NCBI GenBank assembly: GCA_032622095.1
Contig: CP136063.1
Span: 85,539,980 to 85,603,979, forward strand
Direction of reading: 5' to 3'
DNA from: Siphonodentalium dalli
Taxonomy: Eukaryota > Mollusca > Scaphopoda > Gadilida > Siphonodentaliidae
Length of the DNA: 64,000 nucleotides
Positions 51,449 through 60,320 of the stretch are shown here, piece by piece. The notes beneath the pieces are model-generated. The model saw only the letters and a program-made list of their open reading frames with translations, made no database searches and was not told where the DNA came from. The position numbers were made by a program, and so were the translations under genes. Within the stretch, counting starts at the first letter, position 1; each line of letters opens with the position of its first letter.

Positions 51449-51570
51449 CAGTAATGACCTAAATAATCGATTCCTTAACCACAACAGAACAAGCCATATT
51501 CCGACTAAATCCTGAAAATTTACCCATAATTCTGCTTTGGTTAAGCAGTCGATTATTTAGGGCATTACTG
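51449..51570. mobile_element. Family A copy, centre deleted
   Basis: CAGTAATGACCTAAATAATC ... CCACAACAGAACAAGCCATA; left inner arm lost. TA on both sides. Confidence 0.83.
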
Positions 51571-51589
51571 TATCAACAATCGCAATCTA

Positions 51590-51802
51590 CAGTAATACTC
51601 TAATTAATCGACTTCTTAACCACAGCAGAATTATGGGTAACTTTTCAGGATTTAGTCGGAAATATGGCTTGTTGCCATTCATCGGAAAGCTCTCGGGGAG
51701 AGCTTTCCGATGAATGGCAACAAGCCATATTTCCGACTAAATCCTGAAAAGTTACCCATAATTCTGCTGTAGTTAAAGAGTCGATTACTTAGAGCATTAT
51801 TG
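51590..51802. mobile_element. Family A copy
   Basis: Full length and near-perfect: CAGTAATACTCTAATTAATC, centre GGAAAGCTCTCGGGGAGAGC, end GAGCATTATTG. TA on both sides, 18 bp after the previous copy. Confidence 0.88.
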
Positions 51803-52089
51803 TAGTAGACTTCATCTTTGAGTTTTTATTAGTCATCGGTATTTATTACTGATTATTTTTTCAAATTTTCATCTTGGAAAAAGCCACATCGTCGTAGAAA
51901 ATTAAAACTGATTCTAATGCACTAGGCCAATATACCCCCGGAAACACCACATATTTGCGGGGGGTTATTCATCAATAACCTGTCGCAATGTAAGCCCGGT
52001 TCACCGCTTCAATGTTAGATATTCCTACGCGCCAATATTGCCGTTAGCTGAATTCCTAATCTCTGCCATGCTCAATCCAGCCCCGCTCA

Positions 52090-52256
52090 CTGTTCCTTTT
52101 CTCTCCATGACGTCACCCTTACGCAGTACATGCCGGCGATGTTACGGAGTAGATGTATAGTGTTGGCGCCCTTGCTACTGACTTCCGTTACTAGCTCGTT
52201 GCTATATAAACAAACCATGCAGCGGCGTCGCTTTTGTTGAAAATTGACAGTCAGTA
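52090..52256 (+). promoter_or_regulatory. Promoter-like patch: CRE-type site and TATA box
   Basis: ATGACGTCACCC at 52107-52118 is a full CRE-type palindrome, and GCTATATAAACAAACC at 52201-52216 contains a TATA box in a locally GC-richer, repeat-free stretch. Downstream ATGs give only short ORFs (a 7-codon one at 52217 and a 37-codon one near 52320), so any transcript start here would be non-coding or a 5' untranslated exon. No direct evidence of use. Confidence 0.25.
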
Positions 52257-52312
52257 CGTTCGCCTTGTATACATGTACTTTCAGAAAATACAAAACACCA
52301 CACCGTTATATC
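52257..52312 (+). mobile_element. Solo arm of the 52.7-kb foldback
   Basis: TTCGCCTTGTATACATGTAC, then AAAACACCACACCGTTATAT CCCA, matches the right arm of the foldback at 52727-52902. Confidence 0.6.
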
Positions 52313-52726
52313 CCACCAATGTCAGTGTATCGATATCATTTTACCAAATTTCTTGACATGAATTGCGACAGAAACGGCGTGAAATACATTGCATTGAGTA
52401 AACAATGTCCCATTGTTTCAAGTACGCAGTAAAATCAAAACCGCAATTTGCAAGTGGTAAACATCTGAAAAAGACATCAGCTACATGTACATGCAGAAAC
52501 TAATTGTTGTGCATATTTATTTCTATTTGAGGTGGCAATTTTTCATGTTTATCAGCATTTTTAACGATAAGAGCGACTATATTGAGGGACTATATTTTAT
52601 CTAGCGCATTAAATTTAAAATAAAAAGTCGTGAATTGGCTGAGTGTATTCTATGGCCGCACATTTCGTTGATAATTACGAGGCATTTGTTTGTCTAAATA
52701 ACGCTTATAAGTTCGAAGAGCATTAG
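52313..52726. other. Repeat-poor sequence without supported gene
   Basis: Contains the 37-codon ORF noted above and an otherwise AT-rich run. No acceptor/donor pair in a usable phase. Confidence 0.35.
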
Positions 52727-52902
52727 AATGGGGATAACAGTGTGGTGTTTTGTGATTTCGGAAAGGTACATGGCGAATATACTGTGGCAAATACCCGTTA
52801 ATGGGCTCCGGCTCTGCCGTCGACCGTTAACTAAATTTGCCACAGTATATTCGCCATGTACCTTTCCGAAATCACAAAACACCACACCGTTATCCCCTAA
52901 AT
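52727..52902. mobile_element. Foldback with ~70-bp near-perfect arms
   Basis: GGGGATAACAGTGTGGTGTT, TTGTGATTTCGGAAAGGTAC, ATGGCGAATATACTGTGGCA and the inverse, with a loop containing CCGTTAATGGGCTCCGGCTC. Two shadow ORFs overlap it on opposite strands. Ends GGGGATAAC/GTTATCCCC; TA or AT flanks are ambiguous. Confidence 0.8.
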
Positions 52903-52941
52903 CACAGATCTAGAGACGGAAATCTGTTAGGATTTTCGTGA

Positions 52942-53045
52942 AGCCTGCAACTAGCATGGCTGTCACTGGCAGAATGAGGTCCCTAGAGGATGAATTTAGT
53001 GACGCTATCCCACACGGCAGGCTAGCATCACCAAATTCACCCTAT
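52942..53045. mobile_element. Family B left-end fragment
   Basis: AAGCCTGCAACTAGCATGGC, GCAGAATGAGGTCCCTAGAG, one hairpin to CATCACCAAATTCACCCT, then unrelated ATATCCACG. Confidence 0.65.
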
Positions 53046-53537
53046 ATCCACGTCCCTGCTAACTCATGATTTAAACTGACTTAATTTTTCCATTCGTTGT
53101 ACAGTTCTGGGCCTATAATGTCGAATAACACAGAATAGCCTATACTATTAATATGACATTTGAACATAACACACAAACAAACGTATACGTTTTCACCCTT
53201 GCACATGCACCTCCACCCTAAAGATGATCCAAGTGCCGGCCTGTCCGATTGATAATTGGAATATTTTCAAGCAGAAACGGCTAAAATGTGAAGTACATGT
53301 ATATTATACGCATCTTTGACATCCCAGCTTTGCGTTTGGCGACATCTCGATCTGCGGCATTGACACCCAAAATTATGGTGGGTACCCACACTTGGACGCA
53401 TATAGAATTTTTGTGAACCGCTCTGCAGGCTAGACAATTCTATTTTTAATTCAACATATATTTTTATACTGATGCACACATTATCCGCCATCAATGACTG
53501 ATAATTATGTTTCAAACAAACTACCTAATGTCAAAAA
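53046..53537. other. Unrecognised sequence
   Basis: No family member; the minus ORF 53267-53515 lacks splice sites or motifs. Confidence 0.3.
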
Positions 53538-53813
53538 GTGTCTACTATTTATGATAAAATCGGAAATGAGTCGGAATTTCTATTAAATTTATCGGGGCGA
53601 GAGCAAGCTATGGTCGCTATCTCATTGAGGGAGCATTCTGCTTTGCGAAATTATGTTTTGAATAGTGGATATCACCATTTAACTGGGAGATATGTAGCTT
53701 CATCTGAGAGAAGATATGTTTATTTATCAAAACCGCAATTCTCGGGTTTGGTGATACCCTCAGGTTTGGCGATACCACGTACACAGGGGGTGATTATTAA
53801 GAAACATTATTAA
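53538..53813 (+). CDS. Unrecognised 91-codon ORF
   Basis: The ORF lies in sequence free of the window's repeat families. The peptide (SREFLLN-like start, SGREQAMVAISLREHSALR, then GYHHLTGRYVASSERRYVYL and a Pro/Gly-containing end) has balanced composition unlike the repeat shadows around it. There is no signal peptide or clear domain and no good acceptor directly before it; TAAG follows the stop. It could be a decayed coding fragment or chance. Low confidence. Confidence 0.2.
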   Translation: MSTIYDKIGNESEFLLNLSGREQAMVAISLREHSALRNYVLNSGYHHLTGRYVASSERRYVYLSKPQFSGLVIPSGLAIPRTQGVIIKKHY

Positions 53814-54324
53814 GAAACAAATTTGCCGACCAATTTTGCAGAAAAATGTTTCACTGAATTTTGAAATATTTTTCCATACCCGATTCCCCCCCCCCCCCCC
53901 TTGTTATTTTTTCGACTTTCCTGGGTAATCTTTACTCTGTCTAATGGGTGTTAGACAGAGTAAATATTCATGGCATGATCTAGAGGTAGTATAACAGTAT
54001 AAGACTCCTCAACAGTAGCTCCTGGAAGTTGCCAATATTTCATCAGCACAGAATGGTGTGCCAGCAGATCTGCCACCTGTGCTCAATTTCCCCCATTGTT
54101 ATTTATCCCTGGCTCATTTGGGGGTAACTGGCAAAAAGATTTGTTGATGCTAGTCTCTTATATAGGTCAGGAACCAATTAATGAGTTGTTGGTCAAAACA
54201 GTAGCAGGATCTCTGAACCAGAGCCAAGCACCAGCATGTGAGCTCTGCCTGGTTTCACCTGTTTTATTTGCTTTTCTCTTAGAATATTAACACTGTTAAT
54301 GCCAGGAGGTTAGACTGCTACTCT
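53814..54324. other. Unrecognised sequence with C-run
   Basis: C-run at about 53887-53900 and a short hairpin (TTTACTCTGTCTAATGGGTG TTAGACAGAGTAAA, 53930-53963). The 64-codon + ORF (54096-54290) is not supported. Confidence 0.35.
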
Positions 54325-54739
54325 ACGGTAATGCCCTAAATAATTGACTCCTTAACCACAGCAGAATTATGGGTAATGCTATCCCGCACAGCAAGCTAGC
54401 ATCACCAAATTCACCATCTGGGGGACCTCATTCTGCTTAGACCTGATCTTTTGTGAAGTAACTAATTACTATTGTCTCAACATTGTTTTCAGTTACTTTT
54501 TCTCTTCTGTTCAGTTCCTATATCCCATAATTTGCAGAAGATAAAATGCATAATCAAGGTGACTAATGGATGCATTATACATCACCAACTTCAACTGGGG
54601 AAATTCAATCTGATTGTTGGTCTCCAATAGCAGTTGAGGCCTAAGCAGAATGAGATTCCCAGAGGAGCCCGCATCACACTAAATTCACCCTCTGGGGACC
54701 TCATTCTTCAAATTACAGACACACTATTTGCAGGCTTGC
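54325..54739. mobile_element. Family A left arm fused to a family B element
   Basis: TACGGTAATGCCCTAAATAA TTGACTCC to GAATTATGGGTAATGC, then directly CTATCCCGCACAGCAAGCTA of the B first hairpin; B continues through its long linker and a shortened second hairpin to CACACTATTTGCAGGCTTG. The joint at GGGTAATGCTA could reflect microhomology (GTGATGCTA). Confidence 0.75.
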
Positions 54740-54889
54740 TTGAAAGTGATTTAAAATGCTGTATGATTTTTTGAAAATTTCTGTTTCAAAAATGCAATAC
54801 ATGTACCTCTGATTGAAAAACAATTCTATGGAGTTATACGCTTGTTTAAAAAAAATGGGATGTATTATGTTATTGATCCATCCGTCAGG

Positions 54890-55200
54890 GCAGCCGTCCA
54901 ATCGCTTTTGGTTTCTGGATGATAACTTTAGATAGTCTGAACTGAATCGAATGAAATTTGGTATGTGGGTCTACTAGCACAAAATACAGTTTAAGTTTGA
55001 ATTTGGGTTCCACTCACCTATTTTCACCAGAGTTACGCCCCTTTTTGTTGGAATTTGTACTCGATTTTCGTTTCCGGGTGATAACTTTAGTAAGTTTGAA
55101 CTGAACTGAATGGAATGAAATGTGAGTTTACTAGCCCAAAATACAGGTCAAGTTCGAATGTGGGTTCCTCCCGCCAATTTTCAACAGTCAATGCACTTTT
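54890..55200 (+). repeat. Two modules of the 'ACTGAATCGAATGAAATTTGG' repeat
   Basis: TTTCTGGATGATAACTTTAG, TCTGAACTGAATCGAATGAA, CAAAATACAGTTTAAGTTTG, GTTACGCCCCTTTTTGTTGG, then a second copy starting TTTCCGGGTGATAACTTTAG. It stops about 80 bp before exon 3. Two overlapping + ORFs start in it and run into the exon in the wrong frame. Confidence 0.55.
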
Positions 55201-55278
55201 TTGGGATTATCACAGGCCAGGATTTGCCATGTCCAAGCGATGCTCTTGTTTCAAAAATATTTTTTCTTGTAATTTCAG

Positions 55279-55387
55279 GGTATTCGTCGGGAAAATTTAG
55301 CTCGCCTGAGTTGCTCATGTCCATTTATAGATGCTGTAGGTGCAGATTCATCAGCTAATAACGACCCACGGTCCATTAATGTTCCAG
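55279..55387 (+). CDS. Internal exon 3 of the same split gene
   Basis: The acceptor is TTGTAATTTCAG and the donor GTAGGT. Of the three frames only phase 0 is open throughout: 36 codons plus one base, with the other two frames hitting TAA or TAG. Phase 0 is what exon 2 supplies, and the leftover base is completed by the first two bases of the exon at 57140 to give Asp. The peptide starts GIRRENLARLSCSCPFIDAV and continues with a Ser/Asn/Asp-rich part ending NDPRSINVP. Three Cys lie close together (CSC, with one Ser between) but no known zinc motif is evident. The exon contains an internal ATG in another frame that yields only overlapping noise. The intron before it is about 33 kb, so extra phase 0-0 exons could have been missed. 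Confidence 0.72.
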
Positions 55388-56138
55388 GTAGGTACTAGAG
55401 TGATAGAGAGGCAATATTCAGTTCAAGTTTTCTGGTGAATATATTTAAGAAATTAATACACTGCGCATCGGTGTGTATATATCGGTGTTTAATAGAATTG
55501 GACCATAAAGAAACTGATGTACAATCAGTTTGTGTGGCTCAATTTGACTATACATACGCTCCGATGTGCATTGTATTTAATCCATTTGTAATTTGACAGT
55601 ATGTTTTCATAAAAACTGTAGTGATAGACCTACAGATTTTTGGTTTCAGAAACCCGCTATACAATAGCCCAGTTTTGATATATGTCATATGATTTTCCAC
55701 CAAACAGTTTTCTTCGAACTGTATTGTCAAACATGATGGCACTATTAAATGGCTTGAACGTCTTTTCTATCTTAATTAAAAATCAGTATTAACGGGCGGG
55801 ATCCCGCACAATTTTAGTATGAGATCGCTTGTCGAAGGCAGTCTATGCAGTGTTTGAAGTTCAGTGCCATTACGAATAAAGCACGATATCCACCGGACCA
55901 CCTCACCACTAATAATAACATTGATAAACTCTTATGACGAATGTATAGTTCCGAAGTATTATAAAGGCCTTCTATATAATCGCATTTATACTATAATAAC
56001 CATTGATGGCACTGCATGATTAATCTTTCAATTACAAAGTGGGTCCATCATAATGTATTGTATGTACCATATATTTCCTCACTAAATACTCATACTGTAC
56101 TGTCCTAAGTAAATGACTCAACGAAACGGCTGGCTCCC
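55388..56138. other. Intron 3, first part; nothing recognised
   Basis: AT-rich, no family members; minus ORF at 55548-55742 lacks splice sites. Confidence 0.4.
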
Positions 56139-56230
56139 CATGTATCACATTATTATAGTCAATAAATTAAAAAAATGATCAAGGAAATATGGGTTGATAC
56201 AAAAATCGGACTTGGCACTGAAAAGGTTAA
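56139..56230 (+). mobile_element. Right half of a family C1b element
   Basis: ATGTATCACATTATTATAGT, ATGATCAAGGAAATATGGGT, GACTTGGCACTGAAAAGGTT AA. Left half absent. Confidence 0.75.
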
Positions 56231-56385
56231 ACAATGTTATAAACTGCAAGACAGGCAAACGGTTGTTGGGTTAAAACACATGTAATGATCAACTGGTATG
56301 AAACGATAATTTCAAGTAGAATCATTGCTCCAGCAAATTTATTTATGTGATAGAAGTGGAATATACATCGACAGTCATCAGTTAA

Positions 56386-56535
56386 CCACAGTGTATCAGC
56401 AGTCAAGGAATATAACCTGGGTTTCTTTACGGCATTAAATTGCGGTGCCACATCAGTAACGCAACCGTTAACTGCGGTGCAGTAATGGTTTAACCGCAAT
56501 TATAAAAGCATAATAACCCCAGTTACTGGGTCAAT
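56386..56535 (+). repeat. Tandem duplicate U, copy 1
   Basis: GTGTATCAGCAGTCAAGGAA TATAAC, GCGGTGCCACATCAGTAACG, GTTAACTGCGGTGCAGTAAT, TATAAAAGCATAATAACC, TTACTGGGTCAATTA. Partner at 56686-56837. The minus ORF 56227-56499 covers it. Confidence 0.75.
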
Positions 56536-56538
56536 TAG

Positions 56539-56683
56539 ACTAATGTCCTAAATATTTGACTCCTTAACCACAGCAGTGAGAGCTTTCCGATGAATGGCAA
56601 CAAGCCATATTTCCGACTAAATCCTGAAAAATTACCCATGATTCTGCTGTGGTTGAAGGAGTCGATTATTTAGGGCATTACTG
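56539..56683. mobile_element. Family A copy between the U duplicates
   Basis: CTAATGTCCTAAATATTTGA on the left (terminus eroded), inner left arm deleted, right arm complete to GGGCATTACTG-TA. Confidence 0.78.
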
Positions 56684-56685
56684 TA

Positions 56686-56837
56686 CAGTGTTTCAGCAGT
56701 CAAGGAATATAACTGTAGTTACTATATCGCATTTATTTGTGGTGCCACAGCAGTAACGCAACTGTTAACTGCGGTGCAGTAATGGTTGAACTGCTATTAT
56801 AAAAGCATAACAACCACAATTACTGGGTCAATTACTT
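56686..56837 (+). repeat. Tandem duplicate U, copy 2
   Basis: GTGTTTCAGCAGTCAAGGAA TATAAC to TTACTGGGTCAATTACTTTG GGCA, diverged from copy 1 mainly in the TAGTTACTATATCGC part. Confidence 0.75.
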
Positions 56838-56847
56838 TGGGCAGTTC

Positions 56848-57080
56848 AATAGTTCCATTGGGAAATGTTCAGATAATAAGCTCAGCCAGCAAACAGCCAT
56901 TAAGGTCATTTTTTAGCTTATTATCTGAGTATTTCCTGTGAAGGAAAGGCAATAGGATCCTGCTGCTCTGTATACTTGTTCATCTGTCTGTTGTTTGCTT
57001 ATATTTCATAAACACCCCTCCAGATGAATAATAGACCATTCCAATGTATTATTTTATAACCTGATGGGAGAATCCATTTT
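56848..57080 (-). mobile_element. Family D element upstream of exon 4
   Basis: GGGAAATGTTCAGATAATAA to CTTATTATCTGAGTATTTCC, then CACCCCTCCAGATGAATAAT and TGGGAGAATCCATTTTATA. Terminal TTAACCC lost. Lies within 60 bp of the exon 4 acceptor. Confidence 0.7.
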
Positions 57081-57139
57081 ATATATAATATTAAAGAAAA
57101 GGTTGAACAAGATATTATTATATTTATTTTTTTCTTCAG

Positions 57140-57488
57140 ATTCAAAGCCTACATTACTGGACCTGGCGAGAGGTTGTGTGGGACAGTCACGTGTCTCGGC
57201 CGGGGAGTCCTCATCCAATCAAACGAACAATATCGTGTATGACCGGGAGCCTGTAGATAACAGTATTCGCATCTGTATTAACGGAGTCACTGTCGACAGT
57301 ACGGGAGACAGTGTCAATCCGCAAGATGCTGATCAGTTACGCAACAATGAATACAATGATATTCTAAAAGTTTATTTCGATAATCAGGATAAAAGTTCTC
57401 GAAGGAGAAGTTGGAATCCGGTGAGAACAAAGGAGCATATTCCTGAAAGGCCCCGATCGCAAATTATGCTCGCACTCAATGGTAACAG
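57140..57488 (+). CDS. Internal exon 4 of the same split gene (largest)
   Basis: A textbook acceptor (T-rich tract then TTCTTCAG) and a perfect GTAAGT donor border a 349-nt open exon: 2 bases, 115 codons, 2 bases. Phase-in 1 matches exon 3; phase-out is 2. The peptide opens with DSKPTLLDLARGCVGQSRVS, has a Ser/Asn-rich linker, then NSIRICINGVTVDSTGDSVN and a polar stretch, and ends with a basic part (SSRRRSWNPVRTKEH, PERPRSQIMLALNGNR). RRRSW and RPRS resemble basophilic-kinase or 14-3-3-type sites; this is inference. There is no transmembrane segment. I do not recognise the family; composition suggests a partly disordered scaffold or signalling protein. The in-frame ATG at 57064 lies in the intron and is not the start. 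A family D copy ends about 60 bp upstream of the acceptor. Confidence 0.85.
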
Positions 57489-57854
57489 GTAAGTCAATAA
57501 TATAGAACTTCGCTAATATTGAGATCTATGATGGTCCAATTGGGAATTTTCAATCAATTTAATAACTGAAAAAGATATTAAAATTAGCATTGCCTTTTAA
57601 TACCCAAGCTGTCAGTAAGAAATATAGTCTAATTTCTTGATTACTACTTTGTACAAATCTTTCAACTAATAACTTCCAACTGACAAAATTGGAAATAAAT
57701 CTTGGAGATCAACCGTGTACCTGTAGGCGGAATGGTCATGTGAGTCTGGTGACTTTCATTGGCAATGGCAACACAAATTACACTTATGTGTGGCCTAACC
57801 TGTCTATTATCTATTACCTAACTCCCAGTACAGCTTTTAGCTGACAGCATGCTA
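57489..57854. other. Intron after exon 4; nothing recognised
   Basis: GTAAGT donor, then AT-rich sequence with no family member. Confidence 0.4.
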
Positions 57855-57930
57855 CAGTAATGCTCTAATTAGTCGACTCCTTAAACCACAGCAGAATTAT
57901 GGGTAATTTTTCAGGATTTAGTAGGAAATT
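57855..57930 (+). mobile_element. Family A left-arm fragment
   Basis: CAGTAATGCTCTAATTAGTC to TTTCAGGATTTAGTAGGAAA, preceded by TA; no right arm. Confidence 0.72.
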
Positions 57931-57950
57931 CAGGAGAAATTCTATAACTA

Positions 57951-58156
57951 CAGTAATGACTTAAATAATCGACTCCTTACCCACATTGTGGGTAACTTTC
58001 AGGATTTAGTCGGAAATATGGCTTGTTGCCATTCATCGGAAAGTTCTCACTGAGAGCTCTCCGATGAATGGCAACAAGCCATATTTCCGACTAAATCCTG
58101 AAAAGTTACCCATAATTCTGCTGTGGTTAAGGAGTCGATTAATTAGAGCATTACTG
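57951..58156. mobile_element. Family A copy
   Basis: CAGTAATGACTTAAATAATC ... GAGCATTACTG; left flank TA, right flank CA. Left arm lacks CAGCAGAATT (CCACATTGTGGGTAAC). Confidence 0.83.
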
Positions 58157-58570
58157 CATATGAATCTCTTGTTTTATTAGACTAGATCATGTTTTATTGA
58201 ACTATATCATGGACCAATTTAACAGTTTGTTTCAAAGTTAAGATAATTGAGGACAAGACGCCGGCATCTGGGGGGTTACTGAGGTCGAATTAATATTGTA
58301 TATTAAATTAGTATGGACCTGGGGCATGACACAGGGGTTCATATTAACTGTGATTAACACCATTTATAACATGGATGTTAGCCAAACCATTTATGATCTC
58401 CTTCTAATTTCATACAGAAGGCTGCTGCTTGCCATGATTATGGGTATATAGAAGCCCTGTGTGGTTTCTATTTAGTATTATGCTTGTACTTAATCCTCAT
58501 GTTTTCTCTTCAGCTGTTCGCAGTTGGGGGTGGGCTTAGTGAGCACACTACAGAAGGTTGCTTCTTGGGT
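58157..58570. other. Unrecognised intronic sequence
   Basis: Weak direct repeat TGTGTGGTTT(C/T)TATTTAGTATTATGCT near 58459-58485 and 58832-58853, flanking the following C1 element; C1 may have inserted beside or within this small duplication. Confidence 0.35.
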
Positions 58571-58823
58571 TTAACCCTTTGAGTGCCAGGGGCCGATCTC
58601 ATCGGTCCTAAACATACAAAATAAGTCTGTTAAAGAATATAAGAATAAATTATTAAAATTGTAAAAAAAAAATTGTAAAAAAAAAAAAAAAAAAAAATTG
58701 TTAGGCCAATGCATTCTCTTATATATGCGAGGCGACCTATGGTCGACTCGCATATATAAGAGAATGCATTGGCACAGGGTATATGGGTTGATACAAAAAT
58801 CGACCTGGCACTCAAAGGGTTAA
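58571..58823. mobile_element. Family C1 element, complete
   Basis: TTAACCCTTTGAGTGCCAGG to CCTGGCACTCAAAGGGTTAA; GGCCGATCTCATCGGTCC stem, A-run, hairpin at about 58706-58773 with GCGAGGCGACCTATGGTCGA CTCGC centre. Inverse orientation of 48138-48394. Confidence 0.88.
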
Positions 58824-58888
58824 TGGAGCGCTGTGTGGTTTTGTTTAGTATTATGCTACTAGTATTTCATAAGTGATTTCATAAGATA

Positions 58889-59098
58889 CAATAATGCCAT
58901 AAATAATCGACTCCTTAACCACAGCAGAATTATGGGTAATTTTTCAGGATTTAGTTGGAAATATGGCTTGTTGCCATTCATCGGAAAGCTCTCGAGAGCT
59001 TTCCAATGAATGGCAACAAGCCATATTTCCGACTAAATCCTGAAAAGTTACCCATAATTCTGCTGTGGTTAAGGAGTCGATTATTTAGGGCATTACTG
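58889..59098. mobile_element. Family A copy
   Basis: CAATAATGCCATAAATAATC ... GGGCATTACTG; TA both sides; centre GGAAAGCTCTCGAGAGCTTT with no loop at all. Confidence 0.87.
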
Positions 59099-59282
59099 TA
59101 CAGGAAGTGTGGTGATGCAGTTGAAATGAAAAGGTCTGACTCCGAGAAAATTTATCTCATTAATATCTTAAAGCTGACTGATTAGTTTTAATGCCGGTTT
59201 TTACTCATTCTGACTCAACTGAAATATAAAACTCAGTTTCAATTTTACTGATCTCCAAAAGGGTGCTGGTATTAATCTTTTG

Positions 59283-59544
59283 GCTAGCGCAACATTAAAG
59301 ACCCTGTGCCAATGCATTCTCTTATATCTGCAAGTTGACCATAGGTCACCTCAAATATATAAGAGAATGCGTTAGCCTAACAATTTTGTATCAATTTTTC
59401 TTACATTCTTTAACATTTAAAATTTGTTATGCCAATACATTCTCTTATATATGCAAGACAACCTATGGTCGACTCACATAAAGTGAATGCATTGGGACAG
59501 GGTTTCTGCAAAAATTCAGGAAGCTCCAGTCATGAAAGGGTTAA
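59283..59544 (-). mobile_element. Family C2 element with C1-type hairpins
   Basis: GCGCAACATTAAAGACCCTG on the left and GCTCCAGTCATGAAAGGGTT AA on the right are C2 ends, but the hairpins read CAAGTTGACCATAGGTCACC and CAAGACAACCTATGGTCGAC, the C1 style, and the linker has CTTACATTCTTTAACA of C1. Confidence 0.75.
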
Positions 59545-59653
59545 CATATTTTGCAGTTTATTTTTGGAGGGCTGTTGGAAGACAGTGAAATGCTCCTTAG
59601 ATTTCTATAGGCTTGAGTTGGTTGGTTCAATTTCCTTGGTTGGATGTGATTTA

Positions 59654-59844
59654 CAGTAATGCTCTAAATAATCGACCCCTTAACCACAGCATAATTATGG
59701 GTTAAACTTTTCAGGATTTAGTCGGAAATATGGCTTGTTGCCATTCATCGGAAAGCTCTCACTGAGCCATACTTCCGACTAAATCCTGAAAAATTACCCA
59801 TAATTCTGCTGTGGTTAAGGAGTCGATTATTTAGGGCATTAATG
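59654..59844. mobile_element. Family A copy
   Basis: CAGTAATGCTCTAAATAATC ... GGGCATTAATG; right inner arm shortened (CTCTCACTGAGCCATACTTC). TA both sides. Confidence 0.83.
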
Positions 59845-59849
59845 TATAT

Positions 59850-60036
59850 AGTTCCCATAGGAAATTTTCAGATAATAAATCTGAACATTTCCCTCCAATA
59901 ATTATGACTCCTTCTGCACTTTTATATCTATCATCTGCTTATTTTGCCTGAAAACCCCTCCAGATGAATACTAGACCATTCCAATGTATAGTTTTATAAC
60001 TGAGTGGGAGAATCCATTTAGTACAGAAAGGGTTAA
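59850..60036 (-). mobile_element. Family D element, hairpin mostly lost
   Basis: TAGGAAATTTTCAGATAATA AATCTGAACATTTCCCTCC, then CCCCTCCAGATGAATACTAG to TTTAGTACAGAAAGGGTTAA. Right TTAA intact. Confidence 0.75.
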
Positions 60037-60312
60037 ATTCTCTATAGCCTCCAATGGATTCTGTGGTTTTGTAAAGATATAACATACAATGCACGATTCG
60101 ACTATAGATTTGATTTGATGTAAAGATTTGAAGGCTTTTGATAAAAAAGTTCAAAAGATGGGTAAGATGTACTTTAAATGTCTAACTGTGGGTTGAATGT
60201 ACTTTAAAGATGTACTTTAAATGTACTTTAAATTCATCTCATGACTTTGGTCACGTTAGCTTCAACTCACACCTCGCAGTTATTTTACTTGTTCAAAAAC
60301 ACTTACGACTCA
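60037..60312. other. Unrecognised; short ATGTACTTTAAA repeats
   Basis: (G)ATGTACTTTAAATGT recurs four times at about 60169-60234. Confidence 0.5.
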
Positions 60313-60320
60313 CCGAGAGC

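Noticed and set aside
55115-55358. Two overlapping + ORFs running into exon 3
   Set aside because: They begin in repeat sequence and read the exon in frames that end in TAA or TAG; the phase-compatible frame is the one without an ATG.
57064-57139. ATG at 57064 as the start of the exon 4 protein
   Set aside because: The segment before 57140 is a T-rich acceptor tract and family D sequence; exon 3 supplies the matching phase instead.
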